The notes beneath the pieces were generated by a model. The model searched no databases, had not been told where the DNA came from, and saw only the letters and a program-made list of their open reading frames with translations. Made by a program: the position numbers and the translations under genes. A stretch of 64,000 bases of DNA from Thereva unica (taxonomy: Eukaryota; Arthropoda; Insecta; Diptera; Therevidae), in NCBI GenBank assembly GCA_949987705.1, contig OX465281.1:141160876-141224875 (forward strand). Reading direction: 5' to 3'. This document shows, one piece after another, positions 61,808 through 64,000 of this stretch; the stretch's first letter is position 1; each line of letters begins with the position of its first letter.

Positions 61808-62014
61808 TTAATTAATTAATTGCAATTTAATGTTATTTATATGTTTCAATTTAGCAAAAGTATCGTTAATTTTTAAATTTAATAATTTATATTGAAAGAT
61901 TCGTATGTTATGTTCAAACTTATTATTATTACGGTTAGACTGATATTGATGATTAACTCTATATGATTTATTGATGAAGTTAGGAATGAGGTTATATTTT
62001 TTACACATGGTCAA
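61808..62014 (-). pseudogene. Penelope-like N-terminal frame, unit 10 (broken)
   Basis: 68 codons remain, as in units 6 and 7. Confidence 0.75.
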
Positions 62015-62348
62015 GAAGTATAACCGATTTTCATTAATTGCTATTTTCTTAATGTTATTATAATACCTGTAGTATAATACCTGTTATTATAATACCTGTA
62101 TCTACAGGCTGTAGATGGATTTAGTAATTTGGATGCCAAATTGAATTTTCATTTCTTTTAGAAAACCTTGTTGAGTCATTGTAATATTTCATTTGGTAAG
62201 CATATTATATCAACAGGAGATGTCAGCTCTACTCCATAAATCAATTTGAGGTTAAATTGGATCCAAAAATAATTTTAAGCAATTAAACACATATGTTGAG
62301 CCTTAGGAATCCGTTTTTATTATTACATTTAGTTGTACATGATTGATT

Positions 62349-62398
62349 ACACAGGACGTTTCGACATTTTCTATATTCATGTCATCATCAGCTACTAA
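62349..62398 (-). ncRNA. Hammerhead-like motif, unit 11
   Basis: Same as unit 2. Confidence 0.6.
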
Positions 62399-62794
62399 AA
62401 TACTGTATAAATTTTATTAATTTTAACAAAAAAATATAACGCAAAGTATATGTAGGCTTACCAAAATTACAAGCATAGTAAATCAAATGGATTACAATAT
62501 AATGGAAAATTTAAAAGCGGTACACATCACACAATCAACAAAAATAATTATTCTCACAAAGTCTTTTTTTTCACCTTTTTTTATTATTTTTATTTTTTAT
62601 TTTTTTCTTCTTTTTAGTCATTGTTATAACCTACGGAGCTACACCTTATAATGAATCCGGGATAAAATGACGTGTCATGATAAGCAGCAAGTGCAGCACT
62701 ACACTAGATACCACATTTTAGAAATGAAAAAACCGGTTATTTCTCGAAGTGGGAAGGTGGACAATCAGAGAATGAAAAAATCAAGTTAAAGTCA

Positions 62795-64000
62795 TTATAA
62801 AAAATTTGAAATAAAATTGTTAATATGTTTTAGATTATTTTTGTAATCAGTATGACTATTTACTGTTAAGGCGGAATATTTATTAATATGGAATGTTTCT
62901 TTAATCAGTCTATTGTTGTAGAAGTTATCTGAGTCTAAAATCTTGGTTTCTTTAAAATTAAATTTGTGGCCAGTGTCTAGAGTATGCTTTGTTAATGAAC
63001 TATGATGTGGGTTCAAATTTTTGCAATGATATTCATGTTGATATAATCTCTTTTTTAAAGGTTGTGATGTTTCACCTATGAATGTTTTGTCGCAAACCCC
63101 ACATTCAACCTGATAAACGACATTTTTGGTTTCCATGGTGGGAATTTTATCTTTAAGTTTGGTGTATAACATTGAAGTAGAAGCAATAGAGATATTAGTG
63201 ATCTTAATGTTGCTATTTTTAATCATTTTGCTTATAGCATAATTAGAATTACTATCAAAAGGGATTTTAGTAAAAATGAGATCTGAAATTGGATTATTAT
63301 CAATATTAGAATGTAGCATATTATCAAATTTAAGTTTATGTAATCTTTTGTAAACAAATTTTTTTATGAAAGAAATAGGATAACCGTTTTTTATTAATTT
63401 GCTGTAAATCAATTCAAAATTTTTTGGGTGGAATGATTGATCAGATAATAAATATGCTCGGTCGACTAAAGAATTAATTACGCTAATTTTGTAAATGGGG
63501 TTAGTGAAAGAAAAGTAATTTAAGCAACGGCCGCTAGCTATTGGTTTCTGATACCAATCTGTTATGATTATGTTGTTAGATTTAATAAGAGTGACATCTA
63601 AGAAGTTCAACTTATTATCATTTTCCAATTCTAGGGTAAATTTTATTCGTGGATGGAAACAATTGAATCTATCAAAAATCTGTGCAATAGTGTCACAAGG
63701 AGCTATTATTATGCAATCATCAACATATCTTTTGTAGTATAAAATACTATGGTTAGGATCTGAAATGACTAATTTTTCAAGTTTTTGTAGGATGATATCT
63801 GCGAGAGAACTGGAGATGCTGGATCCCATGGGAGAACCATCAATTTGTTTATAGAAAACATTATTATGGCTAAATACAGAGTTTTTGAAACAAAGGTTGA
63901 TTCCATCTATAAATTGATCGAGACTAAGATCAGTGAATTCATCAATCTCATTCCACCTGTCGAGTATACATTCAATGACAAGATCTTGGGGAATACTGGG
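62795..64000 (-). CDS. Penelope-like RT + GIY-YIG endonuclease, unit 11 (partial)
   Basis: Open from the window edge to the normal stop, covering the end of RT motif A through the C-terminus. KTFIGETS as in units 1-3, and HKFNFKE is private. The Met at 63829 is the internal Met of motif B (SPMGSS), not a start. Confidence 0.94.
   Translation of the reverse strand, partial: PSIPQDLVIECILDRWNEIDEFTDLSLDQFIDGINLCFKNSVFSHNNVFYKQIDGSPMGSSISSSLADIILQKLEKLVISDPNHSILYYKRYVDDCIIIAPCDTIAQIFDRFNCFHPRIKFTLELENDNKLNFLDVTLIKSNNIIITDWYQKPIASGRCLNYFSFTNPIYKISVINSLVDRAYLLSDQSFHPKNFELIYSKLIKNGYPISFIKKFVYKRLHKLKFDNMLHSNIDNNPISDLIFTKIPFDSNSNYAISKMIKNSNIKITNISIASTSMLYTKLKDKIPTMETKNVVYQVECGVCDKTFIGETSQPLKKRLYQHEYHCKNLNPHHSSLTKHTLDTGHKFNFKETKILDSDNFYNNRLIKETFHINKYSALTVNSHTDYKNNLKHINNFISNFL

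Larger units (their letters stand above)
59114..62242 (-). repeat. Penelope unit 10 (most decayed)
   Basis: 3129 bp, long spacer, with the ~42-base expansion near 62070-62112. Counterpart of units 5/6. Confidence 0.93.
31287..64000 (-). mobile_element. Head-to-tail tandem array of a Penelope-like element (10 full + 1 partial units)
   Basis: Eleven copies start with the same AATTTGAGG boundary at 31287, 34372, 37450, 40528, 43613, 46704, 49831, 52958, 56036, 59114 and 62243, giving periods of 3085, 3078, 3078, 3085, 3091, 3127, 3127, 3078, 3078 and 3129 bp. All are on the minus strand with no other DNA between them. The left edge is the 3' end of the last unit, joined to the gene remnant at 31286; the right edge lies beyond the window. 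Units differ at only a few sites each. Confidence 0.95.
62243..64000 (-). repeat. Penelope unit 11 (runs off the window)
   Basis: First 1758 bp (3' part in sense) of a further unit; short spacer. Confidence 0.93.

Noticed and set aside
31287..64000. CRISPR or rRNA-like tandem array
   Set aside because: The 3 kb unit encodes a Penelope-like protein; there are no short direct repeats with unique spacers and no rRNA sequence.
31287..64000. Telomeric retroelement array
   Set aside because: Some Penelope relatives sit at telomeres, but those lack the GIY-YIG domain and no TTAGG-type repeats are seen here.

Overview
The window is a eukaryotic, AT-rich, gene-poor block that consists almost entirely of transposable elements. 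The mix of families (Penelope with a GIY-YIG nuclease, CR1/Jockey-like and RTE-like non-LTR elements, Copia, Gypsy, a Helitron with an animal-type helicase, pogo/Tigger-type DNA elements) and the style of the decayed proteins point to an arthropod, most likely an insect. I see no intact host gene, tRNA or rRNA, so the species cannot be named from this sequence.

Left part (1-12.8 kb): a complete, apparently intact CR1-group non-LTR retrotransposon (minus strand, 89-4787) sits between two copies of a 7-bp target duplication inside a Helitron fragment. Next come small inverted-repeat elements, a 1.2 kb minisatellite of 9-base units (about 5.88-7.11 kb), and a larger Helitron remnant (about 7.44-10.74 kb). 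That remnant encodes the end of the Rep domain, a PIF1-type helicase and a ubiquitin-specific protease (USP) domain, now broken over several frames. A non-LTR 3' fragment follows at 11.65-12.12 kb.

Middle part (12.8-31.3 kb): a non-autonomous element built of ~125-bp tandem repeats is split by a full-length Copia element (13819-18283, 174-bp LTRs, target duplication CTATA). One pogo-like element is nested inside another (20836-21975 inside 19996-22126). A decayed Gypsy element is split by a 5'-truncated RTE-like element with an 11-bp target duplication. Several palindromes, MITE-like inverted repeats and low-complexity tracts lie between these, and a fragment of a repetitive arthropod gene family ends at 31286.

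Right part (31287-64000, running off the window): a head-to-tail tandem array of ten complete units and one partial unit of a single Penelope-like retroelement, all on the minus strand, period 3078-3129 bp. Each unit has, in sense order, a hammerhead-ribozyme-like motif, a 109-codon N-terminal frame, a conserved in-frame UAA, and a 709-codon reverse transcriptase/GIY-YIG endonuclease frame. Shared private variants show that units 8, 9 and 10 resemble units 3, 4 and 5/6, so blocks of units, and not only single units, were copied. This array is the most unusual feature of the window.
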